A stretch of 64,000 bases of DNA from Paulownia fortunei (Eukaryota > Streptophyta > Magnoliopsida > Lamiales > Paulowniaceae): the NCBI GenBank assembly GCA_019321725.1, contig CM033124.1:15761493-15825492 (forward strand). Reading direction: 5' to 3'. Position 1 is the first letter of the stretch. Every line of letters starts with the position of its first letter. This document shows, piece after piece, positions 21,981 through 36,900 of the stretch. The notes under the pieces are model-generated. The model did not search any database. It was given only the letters and a program-made list of their open reading frames with translations, and was not told where the DNA came from. A program made the position numbers and the translations under genes.

Positions 21981-24086
21981 ATGGCGGCGAAGGCGCTGCT
22001 TATCCGGCCCAACGTGACGGCTCTACGTTTGGTGGGCACCCGTCCCCCCACCCTTTCATTTCTGCGAGGAACGACGTCGATGATGAAGGCGACTACGAGC
22101 TACAACCTTTTGAGTGGTCTGTCATTGTTTACGGGGAAGCTTCCTCTTTCCTGCTTTGCTTGCCCTATCCATCGGACTTTCTGCATCCGAGCAACAACTG
22201 AATCTGACAATCCGGCTTCCATCGAATCTCCTTTGATGGAATCAATGGAGAAGAAGGTCCTTCACTTTATTCCATCTTTACTTATTTCTTATTCACCTTT
22301 CATCTCTGCTATTATTCGATTTTAGTTTCCATTTGCGTGATTACTGGGGCAAGGTTTTTCTCCTTTGAAAAACACATAACTGGCGCAATCGGTAGTTTTT
22401 ATCAGTCAGATGCTTTTCTGTAACAGTGTTATCGCTTATTAAATTATTAGTTCACTGACGTCTAAACAACCCAATCAATGTTTTTATTTCTGGTCTAGTG
22501 GTCTGGAGATATAATTTGATCAGATTGCTTTGGTAATTGGTAAGAGAGATAATTGTAATAGGAATTCCAGTTACAGAAGGACTTTCTATGATGGCCTTAT
22601 GATTGCTATTATCTCCTTATGACCTGAGATAAAGGGGCATTGTGAGCTGTAAGTGCACAGTTAATGATTAGATTTAGGTTGTCTTAGAATTTGTTTACAC
22701 TTTGATGTATTTGGGTTAAACCGGGCTTCTCATCGAGTAAAAAAAAGAAGCATCTGGATACAGACGAGAAAAAGGAGAAACTCTCAGAAATTTGAGTAAT
22801 GAACCAATGCCAAATGAGGGTGGACCTGGACCATTTCAATGTGGGCAACATTTGAATAAATAAAACCAGTTCTTTTTCCCTCTTTCATTAACAAAAAGGC
22901 AGCAGATGAGATTTCTGTCAAAGAATGGTAGTGAAAAATCACGTGCTAATGGTTTTTAAGATGGAGTTCTCAACATATAAACGAGCTTATTGTGAGGGCC
23001 TGATTTTGATTCATTTACTCCATAAGTGGCCCTAAATTAAGTTTAAACGAGTAGGCATTGATAGTTGTCAAACTTATACTCTGATTCAAATAAAGTTTTA
23101 GTTTGATATAAGGAATACTAGTAACATGGCATATGGCCAGAAGTTATTTGAAATAGGGAATCTATTAAATGTTTCGAAATTGTCAATTCTCAAGAGACCT
23201 AGTCAGGTTACATGCTGGGTTTCAAATTGAATTTTGTACTATAACAGACTGCAAGTACACTCCTGGATTCTAAAGTAGTATGCCGCCCGCACCCCCCCCC
23301 CCCCCCCCCCCCCCGGCACGCACACACACACACACACATGGGGGCATCCAAGAAAAATGTTCCCCTCAGGAAAAGAAAAAGAAACTGCACATATGGACTT
23401 GCTGAACAACCAAAGCAGGTGTTTTGAGTTTTCTGTAACTTTGTAGAAAATGAATTCCATGATGCAAAATAGAATTCGTTATGGAGAAAGGATCATATAA
23501 TCATGAAAAGAGGATAAGATGTCCTTATCAATAGTAAAATGCACTTATTCATTATGCACTTTGAGGTTACAAGCAAAAAATTGCTTTGAGGTTATGCACT
23601 TCTATTATTTACTTCCTGTTATGTTTTTAGTATGAGGCTTGATAATATAAATACTGTCGAAATGTTTTGTGTCAGATCAAGGAACATTTAAGTGCAGAGT
23701 CGGTTGTTGTGAAGGATGCTTACGGTGATGGCCGCCATGTTAGGTAAGGTTTCCTCCTTATTCCTGTACCATAGGTTGCTATATTGAATTAGGATATTGG
23801 AATTCTGTACTTGCAGCCTATTACTTCATTCATTATTTTGATTATTGAACTCTGTACTCTTGCTTGTATCTTATATAATGTCGTAATAGCCAATGTTGTC
23901 TACCTTTTGATTCTACTCAATGTTTGCAGCATAGAGGTTATCTCTTCGGCTTTTGAGGGGCAATCTGCTGTGAATAGGCAGAGGATGGTTTACAAGGCAA
24001 TATGGGAAGAACTTCAGGACCGAGTGCATGCTGTTGACCAGATGACTACCCGGACTCCCTCTGAAGTATCATTGGGGAAGTCATGA
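21981..24086 (+). CDS. BOLA4: BolA-family protein, organellar (BOLA4-like), three exons
   Basis: BolA proteins pair with monothiol CGFS glutaredoxins and act in iron-sulfur cluster transfer and redox control; plant BOLA4 is dual-targeted to plastids and mitochondria. Exons: 21981-22256, 23676-23743, 23940-10=23930-24086 as read here, i.e. the third exon is 23930-24086 (TGA 24084-24086). All splice sites are GT-AG and the phases join to 166 residues. Residues 1 to about 75 are rich in Ser, Thr, Arg and Ala with few acidic residues, as in a transit peptide. The BolA domain starts at about residue 85, with [32 protein letters not shown] (the conserved R-H/Q-R-x-V helix) and the C-terminal [13 protein letters not shown]. 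The invariant-type histidines (GRHV, VHAV) are present. The first ATG in a good frame was chosen. Assignment to BOLA4 rather than BOLA1 rests on the DGRHV and [14 protein letters not shown] stretches recalled from that subgroup. Confidence 0.88.
23292..23338 (+). repeat. C23 homopolymer next to a (CA)n microsatellite in the BOLA4 intron
   Basis: An unbroken run of 23 C (23292-23314) is followed by GGCACG and about nine CA units (to 23338), inside the first intron. Such a tract is highly mutable and its length here may not be exact. Confidence 0.9.
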
Positions 24087-24952
24087 AGCGTATTTTAAGA
24101 CTCTTGATCATCATAGTTGTTGTATTGTCTTAGTTATCATATGACCAATGGGTCATACAATTTAGTGTGTATTGGTAATAAAGATTCTAAATAGATATTT
24201 TCATTTGAAAACTCAAGGAGAATTTTGCACTCTAGAACGTTGGTTGCGCCAAGATATCTCGATCCTCTGGAAACCGGAGTGGGCCCCAAAATGGTGCAAG
24301 CCGCATTAGTGTTATTTTCCCCCGTCTTTTTTCTGTTTTGCCCTTCCCTTCTATTATGCAGAACAAGATCTTTTCTACGCAAGGTGGAGATGCTATTAGG
24401 TCTATAACTATTCTATTATCTTAAGCAGTTTTAGTGTTTTCAAAAAATAAAATTAAATAATTAAATACTGAATCTTCTAAAATTATTTTTATTTATTTTC
24501 AAAATATTATTTAAAAATATTTTAATCATTATTATGATTACTATATATATATATTAATATATATTTAAGTCATCTGATCAATAAAAAATATATATATTTA
24601 TATTATTTATTTATTATACTAATTTAAAAACAATATATGATATGTAAAATAATGATGTGACACACTAATAAAAACATATATCACAATCTTTTATATATAT
24701 TTAAACAGTATTTTTTTTTTTTTTTTTTTGAAAGCGTTAGAATTGGAACCAAGAATTTTCCCCTCCCAGACACCACTTTTATATTCATAACACAAGAGTC
24801 AAATATTACAAATTTAAGCATTTTAAAAAGGAAATCCCGATTGTTTATGTGGAGATGATTTATTTCTTTCTTCCCTTTGTAGAAAATGAATCATGAATTT
24901 ATCTTGTCATAATAACAAACTATAATTTTCACTGAAGGGCTCCCTTACCAGT
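24087..24952. other. Transition from the BOLA4 3' flank to the satellite array
   Basis: The probable 3' UTR runs to about 24200. A short GC-richer stretch (24220-24380) with no recognised product follows, then an AT-dinucleotide-rich stretch (24540-24620) and a run of 19 T (24711-24729). There is no gene. Satellite similarity starts near 24953. Confidence 0.55.
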
Positions 24953-27900
24953 GCATACACTTATAGATCTTAGAAAAAATTACTTTTTCAGAATGTATAT
25001 ATTTATAAAAAAAAAAATCAGTTAAAATATAAATTGAATATGAAGATAAGAAATAGTTACGAATATCCTGAGTAGATTTTTTAATTTTTAATCATAATTA
25101 ACAATAAAGGTAGAAATGTATTCATCCTCAAATAAAAAAAATTAAGTTTTCTATGAAATTACACAATTAAAAGAAAAAAAATTTAGTTAAACTATAATTT
25201 GAATATGTAAACAAAAAATGAGTATCATGTTTTTAATTTTTTTAATCATAATGAATATTAACAGTAGAAAAATATTTTTTCTCAGTCTAACTACTGTGCT
25301 ATAGCATACGCTTTTAATTTAATAGAAAAAATTAATTTTTTTAGAACATATAGTTTTAAAAAGAAAAAAAAATTAATTAAAAATAAAAATTTAATATGAA
25401 AGTAAGAAATATGCACCAATATTGTGATTTGCTTTTTCAATCTTTAGTCATAATTAAAAATAAAAATAGAAAATATATTGTTTCTCTCATAGAAAATAAT
25501 GTAATTTTTCTTTGAAATTATATAGTTAAAAAAAAAAATTTAGTTAAACTATAATTTGAATATGTAAGCTAGAAATGAGTATCAAGTTTTTTAATTTTTA
25601 ATCTTATTTAACATTAATATTGGGAAAGTATTTTTTCTCATTCCAACTCTTATATTATAGAATACGCTTTTAATTTATTAGAAAAAAATTAATTTTTTAG
25701 AACGTAAACTTTTTAAAAGAAAAAAATAAATTAAAAAATTAATATGAAAACAAGAAATATGTACCAACATTGTGAGTCGTCTTTTCAATTTTTAGTCATA
25801 ATTAAAAATAAAAGTAAGAAATATATTGTTTCTCTCATAGAAAATAATGTATTTTTTTTTTGAAATTATACAGTTAAAAGAAAAGAAAATTTAGTTAAAC
25901 TATAATTTGAATATGTAAGCGAGAAATGAGTATCAAGTTTTTAAATTTTTAATCTTATTTAACATTAATAGTAGGAAAATATTTTTCCTCATTCTAAATT
26001 TTGTGTTATAGCATACTCTTTTAATTTATTAGAAAAAAATTAAATTTTTTAGAACGTATAGTTTTAAAATAAAAAAAATAAAATAAAATAAAATTTTAAA
26101 ATGAAAGTAAGAAATAGTTACCAACATTAAGAGTCGTTTTTTCAATTTTTAGTCATAATTAAAAATAAAAATAAGAAATGTATTGTTTCTCTCATAGAAA
26201 ATAATGTAAGTTTTCTTTGCAATCATACAGTTAAAAGAAAAAAAATTAGTTAAATTATAATTTATATATGTAAGCCAGAAATGTGTATCAAGTTTTTAAA
26301 TTTTTAATCCTATTTAACATTATTAGTAGGAAATTATTTTTCCTCATTCTAACTTTTGTGTTATAGCTTATACTTTTAATTTATTAGAAAAAAATAATTT
26401 TTTTAAATGAAAACTTAAAAAAAATCAATTAAAATAAAAATTTAATATGAAAACAAGAAATAGGTACCAACATTCTGATTCACTTTTTCAATTTTTAGTC
26501 ATTATTAAAAATAAAAGTAGAAAATATATTATTTCTCTCATAGAAAATAATGTGAGTTTTTTTTGAAATTATAAATTAAAAAAAATCAAGTTAAACTATA
26601 ATTTGAACACGTAACCAAGAAATGGGTATCAAGTTCTTAAATTTTTAATCTTATTTAACATTAATAGTAGGAAAGTATTTTTCCTCAATGCAACTCGTGT
26701 GTAATCGTATACACTTTTAATTTATTAGAAATAAGTAAATTTTTTAGAACCTAAACTTTTAAAAAGAAAAAAATCAATTAAAATTAAAATTTAAAATGAA
26801 AGCATGAAATAGATACCAAAAATTTGATTCGCTTTTTCAATTTTTAGTTATAAATGAAAAAAAAAGTAGAAAATATATTATTTCTCTCATTGAAAATAAT
26901 GTAAGTTTTCTTGGAAATTATATAGTAAAAAAAAGAAAAAAATCAGTTAAACTATAAGTTGAATACGTGAGTAAGAAATGAGTATCAAATTTTTAAATTT
27001 TTAATCTTATTTAACATTAGTAGTAGGAAAATACTTTTCCTCATTCTAACTCTTGTCTTATAGCATACGATTTTAATTTACTAGAAATAAGTAAATTTTT
27101 TAGAACCTAAACTTTCAAAAAGAAAAAAATTAATTAAAATAAAAATTTAGTATGAAAGCAAGAAATACGTACCAACATTTCGAGTCACTTTTTTAATTTT
27201 TAGTCATAATTAAAAATAAAAGTAGAAAATATATTGTTTCTCAAATAAAAAATAATGTAAGTTTTCTTTGAAATTATGCAGTAAAAAGAAAAAATAATCC
27301 AGTTAAACTATAAATTGAATACATAAGCAACAAATGGGTATCAAATTTTCAAATTTGCAATCTTATTTAACATCAATAGTACGAAAGTATTTTTTCTCAT
27401 TCTAACTCATTTGTTATATAGCATACGCTTTTAATTTATTAGAAAAAAATAAATTTTTTAGAACGTAAACTTTTATAAAGAAAAAATTAACAAAAATAAA
27501 ATTTAATACGAAAGCGAGAAATAGGTACCAACATTTTGAGTCGCTCTTTCAATTTTTAGTCATAACTAAAAATCAAAGTAGGAAATATATTGTTTCTCTC
27601 ATAGAAAATAATATAAGTTTTCTTTAAAATTATACAGTAAAAAAAATCTAATTAAACTAAAATTTAAAAGCGTAAGCAAGAAATGTGTATCAAGTTTTTA
27701 AAATTTTAATCTTATTTAACATTAATAGTAGGAAAGTAGTTTTATGATTATAACACCTGTGTTATAGCTTACATTTTTAATTTATTAGAAAAAAATAAAT
27801 TTTTTAGAACGTAAACTTTTAAAAAGAAAAAAATCAATTAAAATAAAAATTTATTTTGAAAGCAAGAAATAGGTACCAACATTCTGATTCGATTTTTCAA

Positions 27901-30900
27901 TTTTCAGTCATAATTACAAAAAAACAACACAGTTAAACTATAATTTGAATATGCAAGCAAGAAATGCATATCAAGTTTTCAAATTCTAAATATTATTTAT
28001 CATGAATAGTAGGAAAATATTTTTCCTCATTCTAACTCCATTGTTAAAACATACGCTGTTAATTTATTAGAAAAAAATATTTTTTTTATAACGTTAACTT
28101 TTATAAAGAAAAATATTAATTAAAAATAAAAATTTAATATTAAAGCAAGTAGTAGTTACCAAAATTCTGAGTCACTTTTTTAATTTTTAGTTATAATTAA
28201 AAATAAAAATAAAAAATATATTATTTCTCTCATAGAAAATAATGTAAGTTTTCTTTGAAATTATACAGTAAAAAAAAAAAATACAATCCAGTTAAACTAT
28301 AATTTGAGTATGTAAATAAGAAATGAGTATCAAGTTTTTAAATTTTTAATTTTATTTAACATTAATAGTCGAAAAATATTTTTTTCTCATTCTAACTCCT
28401 TTGTTATAGTATAAACTTTTAATTTAATAGAAAAAAATAAATTTTTAGAACGTATACTCTAAAATAAAAAAAATTAATTAAAAATAAAAATTTATTATGA
28501 AAGCATAAAAAAGGTACCAACATTTTGATTTACTTTTTCAATTTTTAGTCATAATTAAAAATAAAAATTTGAAATATACTGTTTCTATCATAAAAAATAA
28601 TGTAAGTTTGTTTTAAAATTTTACAGTAAAAAGAAAAAAAATATTCAATTAAACTATAATTTGAATGCGTAAGTAAAAAATGAGTATCAAGTTTTCAAAA
28701 TTTTAATCTTATGTAATATTATTAGTAGGAAAGTAATTTTTCTCATTCTAACGCCTGTGTTACAAAATACACTTTTAATTTATTATAAATAAGTAATTGT
28801 TTTAAAAACTAAACTTTTAAAAAGAAAAAAAGGAATTAAAATAAATATTTAATATGAAAGAAAGAAATTGGTATCAACATTCTGATTCGCTTTTTTCATT
28901 TTCATTAATAATAAAAAATAAAAGTAGAAAATATATTATTTCTCTCATACAAAATAATTTAAGTTTTTTTGAAAATTATACAGTAAAAAGATCCAATTAA
29001 ACTACAATTTGAATACGTAAGCAAGAAATGAGTAACAAGAATTCAAATTTTTAATCTTATTTTACGTTAATAGTAGAAAAGTATTTTTCCTCTTTTTATT
29101 AGAAATAAGTAAATTTTTTAGAACCTAAACTTTTGAAAAGAAAAAAAGAAATTAGAATAAAAATATAGTATGAAAGCAAGAAATAAGTATCAATATTTTG
29201 AGTTGTTTTTTTTTATTTTTTAGTCATATTTAAAAATCAAAGTATATAATGTTTTTCTCATAGAAAATAATGTAAGTTTTTTTGAAATTATACAGTAAAA
29301 AGAAAAAACAATACAATTAAACTATAATTTGAATATGTAAGCAAGAAATGGATCAAGTTTTTAAATTCTTAATCCTATTTAACATTAATAGTAGGAAAGT
29401 ATTTTTCCTCATTCTGACTCGTGTGTTATAGCATATGCTTTTAATTTATTAGAAAAAATAATTTTTTAGAACGAAAATTTTTAAAAAAGAAAAAAAAAAT
29501 CAATTAAAATAAAAATTTAATATAAAAAGAAGAAATAGGTACCAACATTTTGAGTCTTTTTTTAATTTTTAATCATAATTAAAAATAAAAGTAGTAAATA
29601 TAATGTCTATCTCATTGAAAATAATGTAAGTTTTCTTTGAAATTATACTATAAAAAAAATCTAGTTAAACTATAATTTGTATACGTAATCGAGAAATGGG
29701 TATCAAGTTTTTAAATTTTTAATCTTATTTAACATTAATAATAGGAAAATATTTTTCCTCATTCTAGTTCTTGTGTTATAGTATATGCTTTTAATTTATT
29801 CAAAATTTTTTTAGAACGAAAATTTTTAAAAAGAAAAAAATCATTTTAAATAAAAATTTAATATGGAAGCGAGAAATAGGTACAAATATTTTGAGTTACT
29901 TTTTCAAATTTTAGTCATGATTAAAAATAAAAGTAGGAAATATATTATTTATCTCATAGAAAACAATGTAAGTTATATTTGAAATTATATTATGAAAAGA
30001 AAAAATAACCCAATTAAATTATAATTTGAATACGTAATGGAGAAATAGGTATCAAGTTTTCAAAATTTTAATCTTATTTAACATTAGCAGTAGAAAGTAT
30101 TTTTCCTCATTCTAGCTCTTGTTTTATAGCATATACTTTTAATTTATTAGAAAAAAATAATTTTTTTAGAACAAAAACTTTTAAAAAGAAAAAATATCAA
30201 CCAAAATATTATACTGTAAAAAGAAAAAACAATCAAGTTAAACTATAATTTGTATACGTAATGGAGAAAAAGGGTATTAAGTTTGAAATTTTTTAGTCTT
30301 ATTTAACATTAATAGTGGGGAAGTACTTTTCCTCATTTTTGCTCTTGTGTTATAGCATACCCTTTTAATTTATTAGAAAAAAATAATTTTTTTAGAATGA
30401 AAACTTTTAAAAAGAAAAAAAGTCAATTAAAATAAAAATTTAATATGAAAAGAAGAAATAGGTACCAATATTTTAAGTCGCTTTTTTAATTTTTCGTCAT
30501 AATTAAAAATAAAAGTAGTAAATATAATATTTATCTCATAGATGACAATGTAAGTTTTCTTTGAAATTATACTGTAAAAAAATAATAATAATTTAGTTAA
30601 ACTATAATTTGAATACGTAATAGAGAAATAGGTATCATGTTTTCAAATTTTTAATCTTATTTAATATTAACAGTTGGAATGTGTTTTTCCACTTTCTGAC
30701 TTCGTTGTTATAGCATACTCTTTAAATCTATTAGAAAAAATAAATAAATTTTATAGAATGAAAACATTTAAAAATTAAAAAATCAATTAAAATAATTTTT
30801 TTATATGAAAGCAACAAATATGTACCAACATTTTGAGTCACTTTTTCAATTTTTAGTTATAATTAAAAATAAAAATTGAAAATATATTATTTATCTCATA

Positions 30901-33900
30901 GAAAATCTTGTAAGTTTTCTTTGAAATTATATTGTAAAGAGGAAAAACAATATAGTTCAACTATAATTTGAATATATAATCGAAAAATGGGTATCAAGTT
31001 GTCAAAATTTTAATCTTATTTTCATTAACAGTAGGAAAGTATTTTTCCTCATTCTAGCTCTTGTGTTATAACTTAGGATTTTAATTTATTAGAAAAAATA
31101 ATTTTTTTAGAACGAAAAGTTTTAAAAAGAAAAAAATCATTTCAAATAAAAATTTAATATGGAATCAATAAATAGGTACAAACATTATGAGTCGCTTTTT
31201 CAATTTTTAGTCATGATTAAAAATAAAAGTAGAAAATATATTATTTATGTCAAAGAAAATAATATAGGTTTTTTCAAAATTATACTGTAAATAGAAAAAA
31301 ACAGTCTATTTAAATTATAATTTGATTACACAACGGAGAAATAGGTATTAAGTTTTCAAAATTTTAATCTTATTTAACATTAACAGTAAGAAATTATTTT
31401 TCCTCATTCTAGTTATTGTATTATAGCATACACTTTTAATTTATTAGAAAAAATAATTTTTTTAGAAAGAAAAATTTTAAAAAGAAAAAAATCTTAAAAT
31501 AAAAATTTAATATGGAATCAACAAATAGGTACAAACATTCTGAGTCGCTTTTTCAACTTTTAGTCAAGATTAAAAATAAAAGTAGGAAATATATTATTTA
31601 TTTCAAAAAAAAAATAATGTAAGTTTTCTTTGAAATTATACTGTAAAGAGGAAAAACAATCCAATTCAACTATAATTTGAATATGTAATCTAGAAATGGG
31701 TATCAAGTTGTCAAAATTTTAATCTTATTTTTCATTAACAGTAGAAAAATATTTTTCTTCATTCTAGCTCTTGTGTTATAACATACGATTTTAATTTATT
31801 AGAAAAAATAATTTTTTTAGAATGAAAAGTTTTAAAAAGAAAAAAATCATTTCAAATAAAAATTTAATATGGAATCAATAAATAGGTACAAACATTATGA
31901 GTCGTTTTTTCAATTTTTAGTCATGATTAAATATAAAAGTAGAAAATATATTATTTATGTCAAAGAAAATAACATAAGTTTTTTCAAAATTATACTGTAA
32001 ATAGAAAAAAATAGTCTATTTAAACTATAATTTGAATACGCAATGAAGAAATATGTATTAAGTTTTCAAAATTTTAATCTTATTTAACATTAATAGTAGA
32101 AAATTATTTTTCCTCATTCTAGGTATTGTATTATAGCATATGCTTTTAATTTATTAGAAAAAATAATTTTTTTAGAACGAAAAATTTGAAAAAGAAAAAA
32201 ATCATTTAAAATAAAAATTTAATATGGAATCAACAAATAGGTACAAACATTCTGAGTCACTTTTTCAACTTTTAGTCATGATTAAAAATAAAACTAGGAA
32301 GTATATGATTTATCTTAAAGAAAATAATGTAAGTTTTCTTTGAAATTATACTGTAAATAGAACAAACAATTTAGTTAAACTATAATTTGAATATGTAATG
32401 GACAAAAAGGTATTAAGTTTTCAAAATTTTAATCTTATTTAACATTAATAGTAGGAAAGTGTTTTTTCTCATTCTAGCTCTTGTTATATCATATGTTTTT
32501 AATTTATTAGAAGCAAATAAATGTTTTAGAATGAAAACTTTTAAAAAGAAAAAAATCATTTAAAATAAAAATTTATTATTGAGGCAAGAAATAGGTACAA
32601 ACATTTTCAGTCGCTTTTTCAAATTTTAGTGATGATTAAAAATAAAAGTAGGAAATATATTGTCTATCTCATAGAAAATAATGTATGTTTTTTTGAAATT
32701 ATACTATATAAAAAAAATAATTTAGTTGAACTATAATTTGAATACGTAATCGAGAAATGGGTATCAAGTTTTCAAAATTTTAATTTAATTTACATTAACA
32801 ATAGAAAATTATTTTTCCTCATTCTAGCTCTTGTGTTATAGTATACGCTTTTAATTTATTCGAAAAAAATAAAATTTTTAGAACAAAAACTTTTAAAAAG
32901 AAAAAAATCATTTAAAATAAAAATTTAGTATGGAAGCGAAAAATAGGTACAAACATTATGAGTCGTTTTTTCAATTTTTAGTCATGATTAAAAATAAAAG
33001 TAGGAAATATATTGTTTATCTCATAGAAAATAATGTAAGTTATCTTTGAAATTATACTGTAAAAAGAAAAAAAAAACAATCTAATTAAACTATAATTTGA
33101 ATACATAATGGAGAAATGGGTATCAAGTTTTTAAAATTTGAATCTTATTTAACACTAACAGTAGAAAGTATTTTTTCTCGTTACAGCTCTTGTATTATAG
33201 CATACGCTTTTAATTTATTGAAAAAAAATAATTTTTTTAGAACAAAAACTTTTAAAAAGAAAAAAATCAACTAAAATAAACATGTAAAAACAAAGAAAGA
33301 AATATGTATGAACATTTTGAGTCGCTTATTCAATTTTTAGTCAAAATTAAAAATAAAAGTAGTAAATAAAATGTCTATCTCATAGAAAATAATGTAAGTT
33401 TTCTTTGAAATTATACTGTAAAAATAAAAAAACAATCGTGTTGAATTTTAATTTGTATACATAATGGGGAAATGTGTATTAAGTTTTAAAAAATTTAATC
33501 TTATTTAACATTAATAGTGGGGAAGTACTTATTTTGCTCATGTGTTATAGCATACCCTTTTAATTTATTAGAAAAAAATAATTTTTTTAGAATGAAAACT
33601 TTTAAAAAGAAAAAAAGTCAATTAAAATAAAATATTAATATGAAAGGAAGAAATAAGTACAACATTCTGAGTCGTTTTTTCAATTTTTAGTCATAATTAA
33701 AAGTAAAAGTAGTAAATATAATGTTTATCTCACAGAAAATAATGTAAGTTTTTTTTTGAAATTATATAGTAAAAAAAAAATAGTTAAACTATAATTTGAA
33801 TTCGTAAAGAAATGAGTATTAAGTTTTCAAAATTTGAATCTTATTTAACATTAACAGTATAAAGTATTTTTCCTCATTGTAGCTCTTGTGTTATAGAATA

Positions 33901-36900
33901 CGCTTTTAATTTATTAGAAAAAAATAATTTTTTAGATAGAAACCTTTTAAAAAGAAAAAAAATATTTAAAAATAAAAATTTAATATTAAAGCAAGCAACA
34001 ATTACCAACATTCTGAGTCGCTTTTTTTAAATTTTAGTTATAATTAAAAATAAAAATAAAAAATATATTGTTTTTCTCATAGAAAATAATGTAAGTTTTC
34101 TTTGAAATTATACAGTAAAAAAAAAAAAAAAAACAATCCACTTAAACTATAATTTGAATATGTAAACAAGAAATGAGTATCAAATTTTCAAATTTTTAAT
34201 CTTATTTAACATTAACAGTAGGAAAGTATTTTTCATCATTCTAACTCCTGTGTTATAGCATAAACTTTAATTTAATAGAAAAAAATAAATTTTTAGAACT
34301 TAAATTCTAAAATTTAAAAAATTAATTAAAAAAAAAACTTTATTAGGAAAGCAAGAAATAGGTAACAACATTCTGATTTGCTTTTTCACTTTTTAGTCAT
34401 ATTTAAAAATAAAATTTGAAAATATATTGTTTCTCTCATAGAAAATAATGTAAGTTTTCTTTAAAATTATACAGTAAAAAGAAAAAAATTATCTAGTTAA
34501 ACTATAATTTGAATGCCTAAGCAAAAATTGGGTATCAAGTTTTCAAAATTTTAATCTTATTTAACATTAATAGTAGGAAAGTAGTTTTCCTCATTTTAAT
34601 GCCTGTGTTACAACATACACTTTTGATTTGTTAGAAATAAGTAATTTTTTAAAAACTAGACTTTTAAAAAGAAAAAAAAAGAATTAAAATAAAAATTTAA
34701 TATGAAAGAAAGAAATAAGTATCAACATTCTGATTTGCTTTTTCAATTTTCAGTCATAATAAAAAATAAAAGTAGAAAATATTTTGTTTCTTTCATACAA
34801 AATAATTTAAGTTTTTTTGGAAATTATACAGTAAAAAGATCCAATTAAGCTACAATTTGAATACGTAAGCAAGAAATGGTTAACAAGAATTCAAATTTTT
34901 AATCTTATTTTATATTAATAGTAGAAAAGTATTTTTCCTCTTTCTAACTCTTATGTTATATCATACACTTTTAATTTATTAGAAATAAGTAATTTTTTTA
35001 GAACCTAAACTTTTGAAAATAAAAAATCAATTAAAATAATTTTTTTATATGAAAGCAAGAAATAGGTAGTAACATTTTGAGTCTCTTTTTCAATTTTTAG
35101 TCATAATTAAAAATAAAATTTGAAAATATATTGTTTATCTCATAGAAAATAATGTAAGTTTTCTTTGAAATTATACTGTAAAGTGGAAAAACAGACCAAT
35201 TCAGCTATAATTTGAATACGTAATCAAGAAATGGGTATCAAGTTTTAAAATTTTTAATCTTATTTAACATTAACAGTAGGAAAATATTTTTTCTCATTCT
35301 AGCTCTTGTATTATAGCATACGTTTTTAATTAATTAGCAAAAAATAAATTTTTTAGAACGAAAAGTTTTAAAAAAGAAAAAATTATTTAAAAATAAAAAT
35401 TTAATAAAAAAGACCAAATTAGGTACCAATATTCTGAGTTATTTTTTTAATTTTTAGCCATAATTAAAAATAAAAGTAGAAACTATATTATTTTTGTTAA
35501 TGAAAATAATGTATGTTAACAAAAACAAAAAATAATCTATTTAAACTATAATTTGAATACGTAAGTGAAAAATGGGTATCAAGTTTTTAAATTTTTAATT
35601 TTATTTAACTTTAACAGTAAGAAAATATTTTTTCCTCATTCTAATCCTATGTTATAGCATACATTTTTAATTTATTAGAAAAAAGAAAATTTTTAGAACG
35701 TAAGCTTTTAAAAAGAAAAAAATTAATTAGAATAAAAATTGAATAAAAAAGATCGAAATAGAACTAGCATTCTGAGTCGCTTTTTTAATTTTTAACCATA
35801 TTTAAAAATAAAAGTAGGAAATGTAATGTTTCTTTTAATGAAAATAATGTAAGTATTCTTTGAAATTATACAGTAAAAATAAAAAAATAATCCACTTAAA
35901 CTATAATTTGAATATGTTAGTGAGAAATGGGTATCAAATTTTTAAATTTTTAATCTTGTTTAACCTTAACTGTAAGAAAGTATTTTTCCTCATTCTAACT
36001 CCTGTGTTATATCATAATCTTTAAATTTATTTGAAAAAAAGAAATTTATCAAAACGTAAACTTTTTAAATGAAAAAATTAATTAAAAATAAAAATCTAAT
36101 AAAAAAGACCAAAATAGGTACCAATATTCTGATTACTTTTTTAATTTTTAGCCATAATTGAAAATAAAAGTAGGAAATATATTGTTTTAGTCAATGGAAA
36201 TAATGTATGTTTTCTTTGAAATTATACCGAAAAAAAAAACAATCAAATTAAACTATAATTTGAATACGTAAGTGAAAAATGGATATCAAGTTTTTAAATT
36301 TTTAATCTTATTTAACCTTAACGGTAGGAAAATATTTTTCCTTATTCTAATCCTATGTTATATCATACACTTTTAATTTGTTAGAAAAAAAATAATTTTT
36401 TAGAACATAAACTTTTAGAAAGAAAGCAATTAATTAGAATAAAAATATAATAAAAAAGATCAAAATAGGAACCAACATTCTGAGTCCCTTTTTTAAATTT
36501 TAGGCAAAATTTAAAATAAAAGCAAAAAATATATTATTTCTCTTAATGAAAATATTATAAGTTTTCTTTGAAATTATGCAGTAAATAGAAAAAACAACCC
36601 ACTTACATTCTAACTCTTGTGTTATAGCATACGCTTTAAATTTATTAGAAAAAAATTAATTTTTCTAAACGTAAACATTTAAAATAAAAAAAATCAATTA
36701 AAATAAAAATTTAATAAAAAAGACCGAAATAAGTAACAATAATCTGTGTTGCTTTTTTAATTTTTAGCCATAATTTAAAATAAAAGTAGGAAATATATTG
36801 ATTCTTTTAATTAAAATAATGTAAATTTTCTTTGAAATTATACAATAAAAAGAAAAAACAATCCACTTAAACTATAATTTGTATATGTAAGTGAGAAATG

